The notes under the pieces are model-generated. The model was not told where the DNA came from and did no database searches. It was given only the letters and a program-made list of their open reading frames with translations. The translations under genes and the position numbers were made by a program. Positions 17,788 to 26,692 of a stretch of DNA of 64,000 nt are shown in pieces (within the stretch, counting starts at the first letter, position 1; every line of letters begins with the position of its first letter). Where the stretch lies: NCBI GenBank assembly GCA_017443895.1, contig JAFSXU010000034.1, positions 184,106 through 248,105 on the forward strand, written 5' to 3'. Source of the stretch: Clostridia bacterium. Lineage in GTDB: Bacteria; Bacillota; Clostridia; UBA1381.

Positions 17788-20022
17788 TTACCTCGTTTTT
17801 GCGCCCATTTCCTTTAGCTGTTTTTTTCTGCTGTACATAAGAGCATCTGCCCTTTCCATTACATCCTCTAAATTGCTGTCCTCATCCTCTACATATTCCG
17901 ATAAGCCTACCGACACTACTACTCCGCCGTTTACTACTGCTTTTTCAATCTCATTGTTCAATTTTTGCAAAATAGTATAACGATTTAAATAATCATTACC
18001 TGTGAGAATTACCGCAAATTCATCGCCGCCTATTCTGTAAACCGGACTATGCACAAAATGGTTGCTTATAAGCCTTGAGGCGTCATAGATATATTGATCT
18101 CCTGCTTTATGCCCCAAGGTATCGTTTATGTGTTTAAGACCGTTTACATCACACGCCACCATTCCAATCTCGCTTATAATACCTGCCATTATCTCCTCAT
18201 TTATAATACGCACACCCTCTGCAAAAGCCGTTCTGCTCTTTACTCCGGTAAGCGGATCAAGGTTTACTATGTTTTTAGTGCTTTCAAGCTCTCTCTCATT
18301 TGCAGCCATTCTTGTTTTCATAAGAGAATAGTTATTCATGAATATAAAAATTGATATTGCAAAAAAGCCCGTTACAACCATTATACTTCTTATGTTTGAC
18401 TGGCGCATTTCTATCATTTTTGCTCCCATAAATTTATCAATTGATGCTGCATGGCGCCCGCTTCCTACAATGCTTGTATAATATTCCCTTACACTTTCAA
18501 GCGCACTGTTTGTTAAAGACATAGTCGACTTACTCAGCCACACAAGCGATGTAAACAGTATCAATGACAAAAGCGCTATCCAGACAACAATGGATCTTCC
18601 GAAATTTTCGGAAGCATCATGTTTAAGGATAACACGAAAAAACATAAATCCCAAAATTGTCCAAACCGTAAACAAGAAATATGTTTCTCTCTCTATAGAG
18701 CCCATACCAAAAAGCTCGGGTATCAGCAGATACAGACCGAAGCCTATCATGGTTGCCATTCCTATGAAGCCTGTAGCAACCGTACTCTTATCGCCCTGCC
18801 CTCTTGCAATTTTCATTGCCGAGGCTGATACAAAGCCATAAACCAGCGTCGCGCCTATAGTTGTAACATCAACTATCCAGCCTATGGCAGTTCTGCCGAT
18901 AAACGGGATAAGAAGCGATATTGCTCCGATAAGAAATACAGACCTATACGGTATGTCCTTACGATTGAGCTTTGTAAAATATTTTGGAATAATCCCGTCC
19001 CGTGCAAGGGCGTAATTTAGTCTGCTCAATGCAAGCATATTTCCTATAAGACTTGTTATTATAAGCGCAAGCAGTGTTAATATAAGCATCGTAACGCCAA
19101 ATCCGCCCAGATAGTAATTTGCCGCATAAAACGCAGGCAAGCCTTTTATGCCCTCAAGATTTGAAAGATCCTTTATATATTCAAACCAGCTTGCATACTC
19201 CGAAGGATAAGCCGTAACGGAAAGTACCGTTATAAATACATACAATGCCGTTGCCGTTATAACCGATGTGGTAAGTATCTTTGAAACCTTATCCGTCTTG
19301 AAGGTAAATTCCTCTGACATATGGGATATATTCTCAAAGCCTATAAACGCCCACGGTGTTATGCAGGCAATCTTTACAACCTGCGCAAGAGGAGCGCCCT
19401 TTTCCGTAAACAGCGGTTCAAAGTCAAAACCCGAGCCACCGTGCTTTATCATCGCCGCAAAAAAGCACACTGTTATTCCTGCCGTAAGAAGAACAGAGAA
19501 AAATATGACTGCACCCGTAAGCAGCTTTTTAAATCTTGCAGACAAAACCGTAAACAATACTATTGCAAATATGGTCAGGAGTACCTCTCCTGCATACACA
19601 TCATATCCGAAGATTGAATACATATATCCACGCCTGAATATGTTACCAAAAAAATACCTTGCAAACAGCGGTAATGATGTGGCATTTGCCCAGAAAACAG
19701 ATATATATGTAAGCCATAAAAACCACGCCGTTAAAAAGCCGTGGTCATAACCGAATGCTTTTTTTGCAAATGTATATGAGCCGCCCGAATCAGGATAACG
19801 ACCAATCATATAGCAATAATTCCTGCTTATGATAAGCATTATTATTGCTCCGACCACTAAGCCTAAAACGCTTCCCAACGGCCCTGACTTAAAAAGATAA
19901 TTGTTGCTTGTTACTACAAGTGAACCCCAGCCTATAGCTGTACCTAATGAAATCGCCCACGCCGCCATCGGCGTTACATACGGGCCCAATCTGCTGTGAG
20001 AATTCGTATTGATGGTTGCCAT
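17788..20022 (-). CDS. APC-family amino acid permease fused to a GGDEF diguanylate cyclase domain
   Basis: A 744-residue fusion. Residues 1-460 are an APC-superfamily permease (start WAISLGTAIGWGSLV, mid-chain GFENISHMSEEF, about twelve hydrophobic segments). Two extra membrane helices (about 470-490 and 545-565) enclose a loop of about 55 residues that should face outside. A short linker leads to a GGDEF domain (about 585-740) with DPLTGVKSR, DVNGLKHINDTLGHKAGD and IGGDEF intact (GGDEF 665-669). The I-site position reads VHSP, so RxxD is absent. The reading frame is continuous and the GGDEF shows no decay. The design suggests that transport or binding of an amino acid controls cyclic-di-GMP synthesis. 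It leads an operon with an HD-GYP-like gene and a second cyclase. Confidence 0.92.
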   Translation of the reverse strand: MATINTNSHSRLGPYVTPMAAWAISLGTAIGWGSLVVTSNNYLFKSGPLGSVLGLVVGAIIMLIISRNYCYMIGRYPDSGGSYTFAKKAFGYDHGFLTAWFLWLTYISVFWANATSLPLFARYFFGNIFRRGYMYSIFGYDVYAGEVLLTIFAIVLFTVLSARFKKLLTGAVIFFSVLLTAGITVCFFAAMIKHGGSGFDFEPLFTEKGAPLAQVVKIACITPWAFIGFENISHMSEEFTFKTDKVSKILTTSVITATALYVFITVLSVTAYPSEYASWFEYIKDLSNLEGIKGLPAFYAANYYLGGFGVTMLILTLLALIITSLIGNMLALSRLNYALARDGIIPKYFTKLNRKDIPYRSVFLIGAISLLIPFIGRTAIGWIVDVTTIGATLVYGFVSASAMKIARGQGDKSTVATGFIGMATMIGFGLYLLIPELFGMGSIERETYFLFTVWTILGFMFFRVILKHDASENFGRSIVVWIALLSLILFTSLVWLSKSTMSLTNSALESVREYYTSIVGSGRHAASIDKFMGAKMIEMRQSNIRSIMVVTGFFAISIFIFMNNYSLMKTRMAANERELESTKNIVNLDPLTGVKSRTAFAEGVRIINEEIMAGIISEIGMVACDVNGLKHINDTLGHKAGDQYIYDASRLISNHFVHSPVYRIGGDEFAVILTGNDYLNRYTILQKLNNEIEKAVVNGGVVVSVGLSEYVEDEDSNLEDVMERADALMYSRKKQLKEMGAKTR

Positions 20023-20070
20023 AAAAGTTCCCCCAAAAATTTTTACACTCTGACAATTACAGTCATATTC

Positions 20071-20099
20071 ATTTTAACATATTTGCGAGCGAATATCCA
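20071..20099 (-). promoter_or_regulatory. Possible promoter of the permease-GGDEF operon
   Basis: On the minus strand TAAAAT (20071-20076) has TGGATA (20094-20099) 17 bases upstream. The -35 is weak. GGGGGAAC precedes the start codon. Confidence 0.4.
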
Positions 20100-20125
20100 T
20101 CAAAAAGGCATCAGCTATCAGCAAA

Positions 20126-20163
20126 AAAATGCACAAAATTAAAATACTGATTTTGTGCATTTT
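20126..20163 (-). terminator. Terminator of the alpha/beta hydrolase gene
   Basis: A perfect 14-base stem, AAAATGCACAAAAT (20126-20139) with ATTTTGTGCATTTT (20150-20163). On the minus strand the right arm runs into seven T residues. Confidence 0.85.
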
Positions 20164-20216
20164 GCATTTTCTTACATTTTTATCCAATTGAGCCTTTTAC
20201 CGAAATATTTCAAGCA

Positions 20217-21206
20217 TCACATCTTATCAAAGAAAATTTTGAGCTTATCAAACGGTATTACATTCTTATCCCCACCGTCATAAAGGTCGGTATGAACAGC
20301 ATCGGGAATAAGCACAAGCTCCTTATTGTCGGCATATTTACTGTCCTTTATCATATCTGCGTATGCGTCCTTACCAAAATAACACGAATGTGCCTTTTCG
20401 CCATGCAGTACCATAACCGCGCTTCTTATTTCGTTACTGTAGCAAAGTATCGGCTGATTGATAAACGACATACAGCCTATTGTGTTCCAGCCACCGTTTG
20501 AATTTAAAGAACGCTTATGATAGCCTCTTGCGGTCTTATAATAATCATAATAATCCTTTACAAAGAACGGCGCATCCTCGGGCAGAGGATCAACAACGCC
20601 TCCGCCCAATGTGTATTCACCGCTTTTGTAATCTGCAGTCCGTTGAGCATTTAATGCCTTTTTCATTTCGTATCTGGCTTCTTCATTATTGGCGCTGTCA
20701 AAATATCCGTTTGAATTAACACGGCTCATATTATACATTGTAGATGCAACCGTCGCCTTAATTCTGGTATCGAGTGCGGCTGCATTTATAGCCATTCCTC
20801 CCCAACCGCATATACCTATAATCCCAATCCTGTCAGGGTCTACCCTGTCATTTACACTCAAAAAATCAACCGCCGCCTGAAAATCCTCCGTATTTATATC
20901 GGGCGATGCCATATATCTTGGTTCTCCGCCGCTTTCGCCTGTGAACGACGGATCAAATGCAATTGTTAAAAATCCACGCTCTGCCATATTCTGTGCATAC
21001 AGGCCGCTGCACTGCTCTTTAACCGCACCAAACGGTCCGCATACCGCAATTGCAGGCAATTTTCCGCCTGCGTCCTTAGGTACATACATATCCGCCGCAA
21101 GCGTTATGCCGTAACGGTTATGGAATGTTACCTTTCTGTGCTCTACCTTTTCGCTTTTGGGGAATGTTTTATCCCATTCCTGCGTCAACTCTAATTTTTC
21201 TGACAT
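20217..21206 (-). CDS. Alpha/beta hydrolase with atypical nucleophile elbow
   Basis: A 329-residue cytoplasmic protein of the COG1073-like alpha/beta hydrolase group, starting YVPKDAGGKLPAIAVCGPFG. The elbow after strand 5 reads IGICGWGGMA: where a GxSxG serine is expected there is cysteine or tryptophan. The late histidine is in IPDAVHTDLYD and an acidic candidate lies near SAVMVLHGEKAHS. Related proteins are mostly annotated only as hydrolase, acetylxylan esterase-like or dienelactone hydrolase-like. The substrate is unknown. It has its own promoter and terminator and so is not part of the neighbouring operons. Confidence 0.82.
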   Translation of the reverse strand: MSEKLELTQEWDKTFPKSEKVEHRKVTFHNRYGITLAADMYVPKDAGGKLPAIAVCGPFGAVKEQCSGLYAQNMAERGFLTIAFDPSFTGESGGEPRYMASPDINTEDFQAAVDFLSVNDRVDPDRIGIIGICGWGGMAINAAALDTRIKATVASTMYNMSRVNSNGYFDSANNEEARYEMKKALNAQRTADYKSGEYTLGGGVVDPLPEDAPFFVKDYYDYYKTARGYHKRSLNSNGGWNTIGCMSFINQPILCYSNEIRSAVMVLHGEKAHSCYFGKDAYADMIKDSKYADNKELVLIPDAVHTDLYDGGDKNVIPFDKLKIFFDKM

Positions 21207-21238
21207 TGTTATCCTCCCTCTTTACTTGTATTGCATTT

Positions 21239-21267
21239 ATTTTATCACAAACCATACAAAACAGCAA
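21239..21267 (-). promoter_or_regulatory. Promoter of the alpha/beta hydrolase gene
   Basis: On the minus strand TTGCTG (21262-21267), 17 bases, TAAAAT (21239-21244). GGGAGGA precedes the ATG. Confidence 0.55.
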
Positions 21268-21269
21268 CA

Positions 21270-21300
21270 AAAAAAATAGCGTGCCGGATATTCGACACGC
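21270..21300 (-). terminator. Terminator of sstT
   Basis: GCGTG (21279-21283) pairs with CACGC (21296-21300), with inner CG pairs and one mismatch. It ends in a T-run on the minus strand (A-run 21270-21276). Confidence 0.75.
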
Positions 21301-21308
21301 CGATACAT

Positions 21309-22556
21309 TTATTTTTTCTTTTTACCGTTCATAAATTCAGGCAATTCTCTTCCCTCTTTAATCCACTGTGTATACTCGGCTGTTGCCGCAAACACAACAT
21401 CGCCCGCAGAATTGAGGGCAGTTTCAACCGAGTCCTGAACAACACCTACTATAAAGCCGATACCGACAACCTGCATTGCCACATCCTGCGGTATGCCAAA
21501 CATTGAGCACGCCATGGGGATAAGCAAGAGCGAGCCGCCTGCAACTCCCGATGCACCGCACGCACCAAGCGTTGCGATAAACGAAAGCATAAGCGCTGAT
21601 AATATATCAGAATGAATACCAACCGTATTTGCCGCCGCCAATGTCATAACTGTAATTGTAATTGCCGCTCCGTCCATATTGATTGTTGCGCCAAGCGGAA
21701 TTGAAACGGAATACATATCCTTATCAAGTCCGAGCTTTTCGCAAAGCTGCATATTTACAGGGATATTTGCCGCAGAGCTTCTTGTAAAAAACGCCGTAAG
21801 TCCTGACTCCTTTAAGCATCTCCAGACAAGCGGATACGGATTTCTTTTCATACAAATGCCCGCAACAAGAGGATCAACCACAAGTGCAACCGTAAGCATA
21901 CAGCCTACCAGTAACGCCAAAAGCTTTCCGTAGTCGGTGAAAATTGAAAGTCCGTTTGTGGAAACATTTGAATACACAAGACCGAGTATACCAAACGGCG
22001 CAAGATGTATAATACCCCTTACAACCGCAGAAACACCGTTTGCAAGGTCTGTAAACATCTGCTTTGTTGTATCCTTTGCAATAGTCTTAAATGCTATACC
22101 AAGCACCAATGCCCAAAAAAGTATACCTATATATTTACCCTCTACCAATGATGCCAACGGATTTGCAACCATATTTACAAGCAGGTTTTTAAGCACCTCG
22201 CCCACACCCGTAGGTATATATTCAGCAGATGCAGTTTCCGCAAAAATGAGCGTCTGAGGGAACAAAAAGCTTCCCACAACCGCTACAACCGCTGCTAAAA
22301 ATGTACTCAATACATACAAAAACAGTATGAGTCCGAAACGCTTATCAAGCTTTGCATTGCCCTGTGAAATAGATGAAACCACAAGCGTAGCAACCAATAA
22401 CGGTGCAATAGCTTTAAGTGAGCCTACAAAGAGGTCGCCAAGCATCTCAACAGCACCAAGTCCCGGAACAAAAATTCCCAAAACCGCTCCTATAACAAGT
22501 CCGCATAATATACGGATAACCAAGCTCATTTCACAATACTTTTTAATAATGTTCAA
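21309..22556 (-). CDS. sstT: Serine/threonine:sodium symporter
   Basis: A DAACS-family transporter that takes up serine and threonine with sodium. The 415 residues match the length of E. coli SstT (about 414) and contain FVGSLKAIAPLLVATLVVSSI, FFTRSSAANIPVNM, IPLGATINMDGAAITITVM and a C-terminal VGVVQDSVETALNS. The TTG at 22556 is chosen because AAGGCGG lies eight bases before it and because the promoter at 22600-22628 would start transcription near 22593, downstream of ATG codons at 22628 and 22622. A longer form would also add an unrelated cysteine-rich leader. Confidence 0.92.
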   Translation of the reverse strand: MNIIKKYCEMSLVIRILCGLVIGAVLGIFVPGLGAVEMLGDLFVGSLKAIAPLLVATLVVSSISQGNAKLDKRFGLILFLYVLSTFLAAVVAVVGSFLFPQTLIFAETASAEYIPTGVGEVLKNLLVNMVANPLASLVEGKYIGILFWALVLGIAFKTIAKDTTKQMFTDLANGVSAVVRGIIHLAPFGILGLVYSNVSTNGLSIFTDYGKLLALLVGCMLTVALVVDPLVAGICMKRNPYPLVWRCLKESGLTAFFTRSSAANIPVNMQLCEKLGLDKDMYSVSIPLGATINMDGAAITITVMTLAAANTVGIHSDILSALMLSFIATLGACGASGVAGGSLLLIPMACSMFGIPQDVAMQVVGIGFIVGVVQDSVETALNSAGDVVFAATAEYTQWIKEGRELPEFMNGKKKK

Positions 22557-22599
22557 AATATTTACCGCCTTTCTCTGTTGTATAAAAATTCCGCATTCG

Positions 22600-22628
22600 A
22601 TATTATCACATTGACACTTCATTGTCAA
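22600..22628 (-). promoter_or_regulatory. sstT promoter embedded in the end of the lyase gene
   Basis: On the minus strand TTGACA (22623-22628), 17 bases, TAATAT (22600-22605). The -35 is one arm of an inverted repeat, TTGACA-CTTCAT-TGTCAA (22611-22628), lying within the last codons of the upstream lyase gene. Confidence 0.7.
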
Positions 22629-25600
22629 GCATTGTGTTCTCCTCGCTGATAATTTTGCCGTCCATATATTTTGTAACGGAAATCTTTATATCTCCCGTAT
22701 CCATTCCGTATGCGTTTAGCTTATCCATACTGCCGTCTTTTAAATATACACAAACTTCAGTATCTGTAATATATTCAACTCTTTCTATTGCAGAATTCTT
22801 TTCATACGGCTCAAGAATACTTATAAAATTGGCGCTTATACCGCGCTTTCTAAGTGATACAAACCGTCTCCTGTCGCTTTCATCACCCAGCGGATAATCT
22901 CCGCCTATATCCGAAATAAAGCGCTTTGCATTGATTTTATCAAGATTAACCGTTATTATACCTGTTTTCTCCGTATCAATAACATCTGCAGGTATTGCCC
23001 TTTTATACAGCTTTGTCTGTATTTTTACAGGTCCGCCCTGATAATCTACGCCTACACCCATACCGTTATCCACATTCTCGGTTGTGTATTCCATATCGGA
23101 CAGGTATACCTTATCCCCCGTATCGGTCACAAAATACGGATCTCCCAAAAATATTGTTTTTTGGGTTTTTCGCACCAGTGCATGGTCAATAGTTCCGTCC
23201 TCCGTTCTTACGGAGATTTTAAGCGTATGCGCACCGGACACATCCGTGTCAATATGCTCCCTGCCTAAAATCCACGCACCAAGCTTACCGTCGGCAATAT
23301 TTTTGCCGTCTGCCTCCACACTATAGTACAATCGCTTTGAAACATCATAAAATTCCGGGTCACAGCCTACATAAAGCTTGGCACCGTCATTTGGATAATA
23401 TAAATCCGCATGCTCTATTCCCACAACATTATGACCGCTTCTGAACGGATGTATGCCAATCCATGCAGCCTTGCCTGCCTCCTTATCGGTGTAATTATGC
23501 GCAAATTCTAACTTTACGCTGCCATTTGTGTCATATTTATCGACCTCGGTTATAAACTGCGCCGAGGATACGGGATTATTTTCAAGCTGTTCCATGCTTG
23601 TATGGTTTGTTATATCGCCGTCAATGCTCTTTAAGCCCTTTAAGTGATAGATACAGTCATAATTATGCTCTTTTTCGCCCTGCATATAGTCAAAGCATAC
23701 CACATAATCATCAGTAAGCACCATGCACCGCCTTTGAGTTATAGGCTCTGTAAAATCGGTACGCACAGAATACCGAGGCGCATCATCGGGGATTTCCAAA
23801 TACCTGCCCTCAACCCACGCACGCTCCTTTAGCGTCGGCTCCTCGGTTCTGACGCACCAACCGCCGTAGGGCGGATTTGACCAAACCGCATGATTTTCAA
23901 GCGCCACCGCCTTAAAGGTTTCGCCCTCATAGAACATTGTACGCTTTGCCTCGCTCGGATCCTGCATTTTAAGGTCAACCGTTACCATATTATGCGTGAT
24001 ACTTGTCTGAACAAAGAACTTATACATAAATGTACCGTATGAGTACCATATATTCTCAGGATTAAAGAGCGCTCTGCCGTTACGGCTTACGGCATTTAGG
24101 GCACACCTGTCATAATGACCGTGCGCACCGCCGTGCGAGCCGTATTTAAGGCTCGCCATAATCTGTTCACTCTTTTTTCTGCCCGCTTTATTCGTTCTTA
24201 AAATTGCAATACCGCCGTTATCAAAGCATTTGGACCGTGTTGAATAATCATTTTCAATATCGGGGAGCTCGCCGACACCGTAGAATAAGTCCCTGTATAC
24301 ATCGTCTCCGCTGTTTATGATAATCTTTGCATATTCGGGCTTTTTATAGAGCGCATACGCTATATCGTACCTTGAATCATAGCTTGCACGGGACGCACCC
24401 TCAAGCCGTTCCTCGGAGCTGTCGTTTACGCCCTGTACAATACTTCTATCGTCCGCAAGCACAACAAGGCTGTCCCAAATATCCTCGATGCACCTGTAAT
24501 TCTTTGTTGTAGGCCCGTAAATATCCCAGCTTAAACCGTCCATATGCGCGCCTGCGTTATGCACCTTGCGCGAATAGTTTGGCTCTGCCCACAAATGTGC
24601 GATATTTATTCCCCAAGGTCTTAGGGCAATTGCACATTCGCTGAACAGCCCTGCAACCATTTGGTTATAGCCAATTGAACACTCACACCACCAGCCATCA
24701 TCAAAGATACCTGCGCTCATATGCTCAACTATTCCGCCCGTGCCGTTAATAAACCGCTCTATTCTCTCCCTGTCCTGTAACGCCATGGAGCAATACATCG
24801 CGCCCACGCACTCTGCAAGTGTCCAGTTTGATATACCGCCGTCTGATAATGCCCAATCAAGAAATTCAATAAAAAGTCTGAAGGTATGGCGGATATCCTC
24901 ATGGTCTTTTTCGCTTAACACGCCACTGTCATGGATAATGTCATACGCCCTTGATACATATTTAAAGAACTCGCCCTCATGCACAAGCTGTTGTGAGCCT
25001 GCCTTCATACGCACGGGATAACCCTTTTCCCTATCCGATAACCTTGTTAAAAACAGAGCGCTCTTTTTTGCAAATTCTATCTCACCCGTTAAATAATAGC
25101 AAGCAGCACAGTTAAAGCACTCGTCAGAGTTCTTTGTTTCAAACATTCCGTGCCAGTGGTCGCCAATCTCGGGCACTTCCCAGTCCTTTGCCCTTTGGTA
25201 CTGAATATTAAACTTATCCTTTGCCCACGGATATTTTTTAATCTTTTCCCGTACCTCTTGCCAGCCGCTATCGGTAAGCGTAATATATGGGTGCGGTAAA
25301 TACCTTACACTGTATAACTTAACAGTGTGTGAGAGTGCTCCGCTCCCGTTTGGGATAATATGTAAAATATGCTTTTCAAAACCGCCCGGCGCTATTCTCT
25401 CACTCATAACGGTTTTTACAATACATTCACGCTCCTCATATGGGGACAGTATAAATTCATCATTATCCACATACGGGCATAAAACCTCTCTTCCGTTTTT
25501 CTCAAATACGAAATTTATAGCCTGCGGAGTGTCCATACAGTTTACAATATTTAGCCTGTACTCAATTTCCTCACCCGCATTTGCCGATTTTGATTTTATC

Positions 25601-26025
25601 GGTGCATCTGCATATACGCCCTTGCCCCGTACAGCTTTTAAATTGCTTACGGGAACATTTATCTCAACACTCCTTAAAAATCGCCACTTTGCGCTCATTA
25701 CTGACATTAGATTAAACTGCTCAAGCGGTGCGGTTATATTAACCTTACCGTTTCCGAAAACTGTTGCCGACCATGTATAATAATCCACATTATCAACAAT
25801 ATTTACATCGCCAAAATCAAGAAGCCCGACCTTTACTTCCACTTTTTGTGTCCCCGTGATTTCACAGTCAAAATTAAAGGCATACCAATTAAAAATATCG
25901 GCAGTGTACTTATTGCAGTGTACAAGTCCCTTATTCTCCCAGTTACTGCCGTCGGGAGTATTTGGGAACACAAGCTTTTTGTCCTTCTTGTCCCAGTTAT
26001 CAAGATTTAAAATAAGATTTGACAT
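22606..26025 (-). CDS. Cytoplasmic heparinase II/III-family polysaccharide lyase-like enzyme
   Basis: A 1139-residue protein with no signal peptide. The order is an N-terminal beta region (about 1-250), an alpha/alpha toroid (about 255-590, with NWTLAECVGAMYCSMAL) and a heparinase II/III-type beta domain (about 630-900) with GSHGGAHGHYDRCALNAV. A further C-terminal beta region of about 200 residues is unassigned. The fold is shared by lyases of the PL12, PL15, PL17 and PL21 type acting on glycosaminoglycans or alginate; the exact substrate cannot be read here. Being intracellular, it should cut imported oligosaccharides. It is third in the operon after GH43 and a small membrane protein, 13 bases after the latter. 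Confidence 0.85.
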   Translation of the reverse strand: MSNLILNLDNWDKKDKKLVFPNTPDGSNWENKGLVHCNKYTADIFNWYAFNFDCEITGTQKVEVKVGLLDFGDVNIVDNVDYYTWSATVFGNGKVNITAPLEQFNLMSVMSAKWRFLRSVEINVPVSNLKAVRGKGVYADAPIKSKSANAGEEIEYRLNIVNCMDTPQAINFVFEKNGREVLCPYVDNDEFILSPYEERECIVKTVMSERIAPGGFEKHILHIIPNGSGALSHTVKLYSVRYLPHPYITLTDSGWQEVREKIKKYPWAKDKFNIQYQRAKDWEVPEIGDHWHGMFETKNSDECFNCAACYYLTGEIEFAKKSALFLTRLSDREKGYPVRMKAGSQQLVHEGEFFKYVSRAYDIIHDSGVLSEKDHEDIRHTFRLFIEFLDWALSDGGISNWTLAECVGAMYCSMALQDRERIERFINGTGGIVEHMSAGIFDDGWWCECSIGYNQMVAGLFSECAIALRPWGINIAHLWAEPNYSRKVHNAGAHMDGLSWDIYGPTTKNYRCIEDIWDSLVVLADDRSIVQGVNDSSEERLEGASRASYDSRYDIAYALYKKPEYAKIIINSGDDVYRDLFYGVGELPDIENDYSTRSKCFDNGGIAILRTNKAGRKKSEQIMASLKYGSHGGAHGHYDRCALNAVSRNGRALFNPENIWYSYGTFMYKFFVQTSITHNMVTVDLKMQDPSEAKRTMFYEGETFKAVALENHAVWSNPPYGGWCVRTEEPTLKERAWVEGRYLEIPDDAPRYSVRTDFTEPITQRRCMVLTDDYVVCFDYMQGEKEHNYDCIYHLKGLKSIDGDITNHTSMEQLENNPVSSAQFITEVDKYDTNGSVKLEFAHNYTDKEAGKAAWIGIHPFRSGHNVVGIEHADLYYPNDGAKLYVGCDPEFYDVSKRLYYSVEADGKNIADGKLGAWILGREHIDTDVSGAHTLKISVRTEDGTIDHALVRKTQKTIFLGDPYFVTDTGDKVYLSDMEYTTENVDNGMGVGVDYQGGPVKIQTKLYKRAIPADVIDTEKTGIITVNLDKINAKRFISDIGGDYPLGDESDRRRFVSLRKRGISANFISILEPYEKNSAIERVEYITDTEVCVYLKDGSMDKLNAYGMDTGDIKISVTKYMDGKIISEENTMLDNEVSM

Positions 26026-26038
26026 TTTTCCCTCCGTT

Positions 26039-26692
26039 TTATTTTATAAGCTCTCTTGCAACATCAAGGCAAGCCTTATATAAAGCGTCCGTTTCTTCGG
26101 TGTCTATATAGTTTCTGCGGACTGCAAGATAAAGCTCGGTACCATCTTCAACATCAATATTCCATTGCGAACTCTTTGAAATCTTTACACCGAATTTTAT
26201 ACCGTCTTTAATATAGCAATCCTCATCTGAAAACTCTGTATCGCTCCATTCATTAACACTCGTAAATTCTTCATCGCTAAGCCCCTGCCTCATAAGAGAG
26301 TCAAAACGCTCCCTGTCCATAAGATAGATAAGACAGTCGCTCTCTTGTAAGCTCAGCAAAAATTTTGTGTTATAGGCATTATCCATCTGTATGTCGCCAA
26401 GGAACATAAGCCGACTTATATCACAGTTTACCTCACCGTCGCCGTTTATATCAGTGCTGTTGGCGTTTATCAATTCCGAAATCTTTGCCACATCATCATC
26501 ACCGAACAAATGCCCCGATGCAAGCGTTACCGTAAGGTCATAATGAGGCGTTGACATTACCTGATATACAGTAAACAGAGCAAGAGAAATCGCAAACGCT
26601 CCCGCAATTATAAACCACTTATAATAGTCCCATATATATTCCCACCATTTTTTTGTAAAACGCTGTGGAATTACTCCGTATTTTTCAGACAT
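26039..26692 (-). CDS. Single-pass membrane protein of unknown function with a calcium-loop motif
   Basis: A 217-residue protein. A short cytoplasmic start (MSEKYGVIPQRFTKKWWEYIWDYYKW) runs into one membrane helix (about 29-47), and the rest should be outside. Residues near 80-90 read STDINGDGEVN, a DxNxDGxVN loop like the calcium-binding loop of dockerins and EF hands, but only one such loop is present. The aromatic, basic start recurs in clostridial proteins of unknown role. No enzyme motif is seen. It overlaps the GH43 gene and lies just before the lyase gene, so it is made together with saccharide enzymes; a scaffold or sensor role would be speculation. Confidence 0.8.
   Translation of the reverse strand: MSEKYGVIPQRFTKKWWEYIWDYYKWFIIAGAFAISLALFTVYQVMSTPHYDLTVTLASGHLFGDDDVAKISELINANSTDINGDGEVNCDISRLMFLGDIQMDNAYNTKFLLSLQESDCLIYLMDRERFDSLMRQGLSDEEFTSVNEWSDTEFSDEDCYIKDGIKFGVKISKSSQWNIDVEDGTELYLAVRRNYIDTEETDALYKACLDVARELIK

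Noticed and set aside
22606..26025. Naming the 1139-aa lyase as a heparin lyase.
   Set aside because: Only the fold is supported. Heparinase II/III-type domains act on several uronic polysaccharides, and the protein is cytoplasmic.
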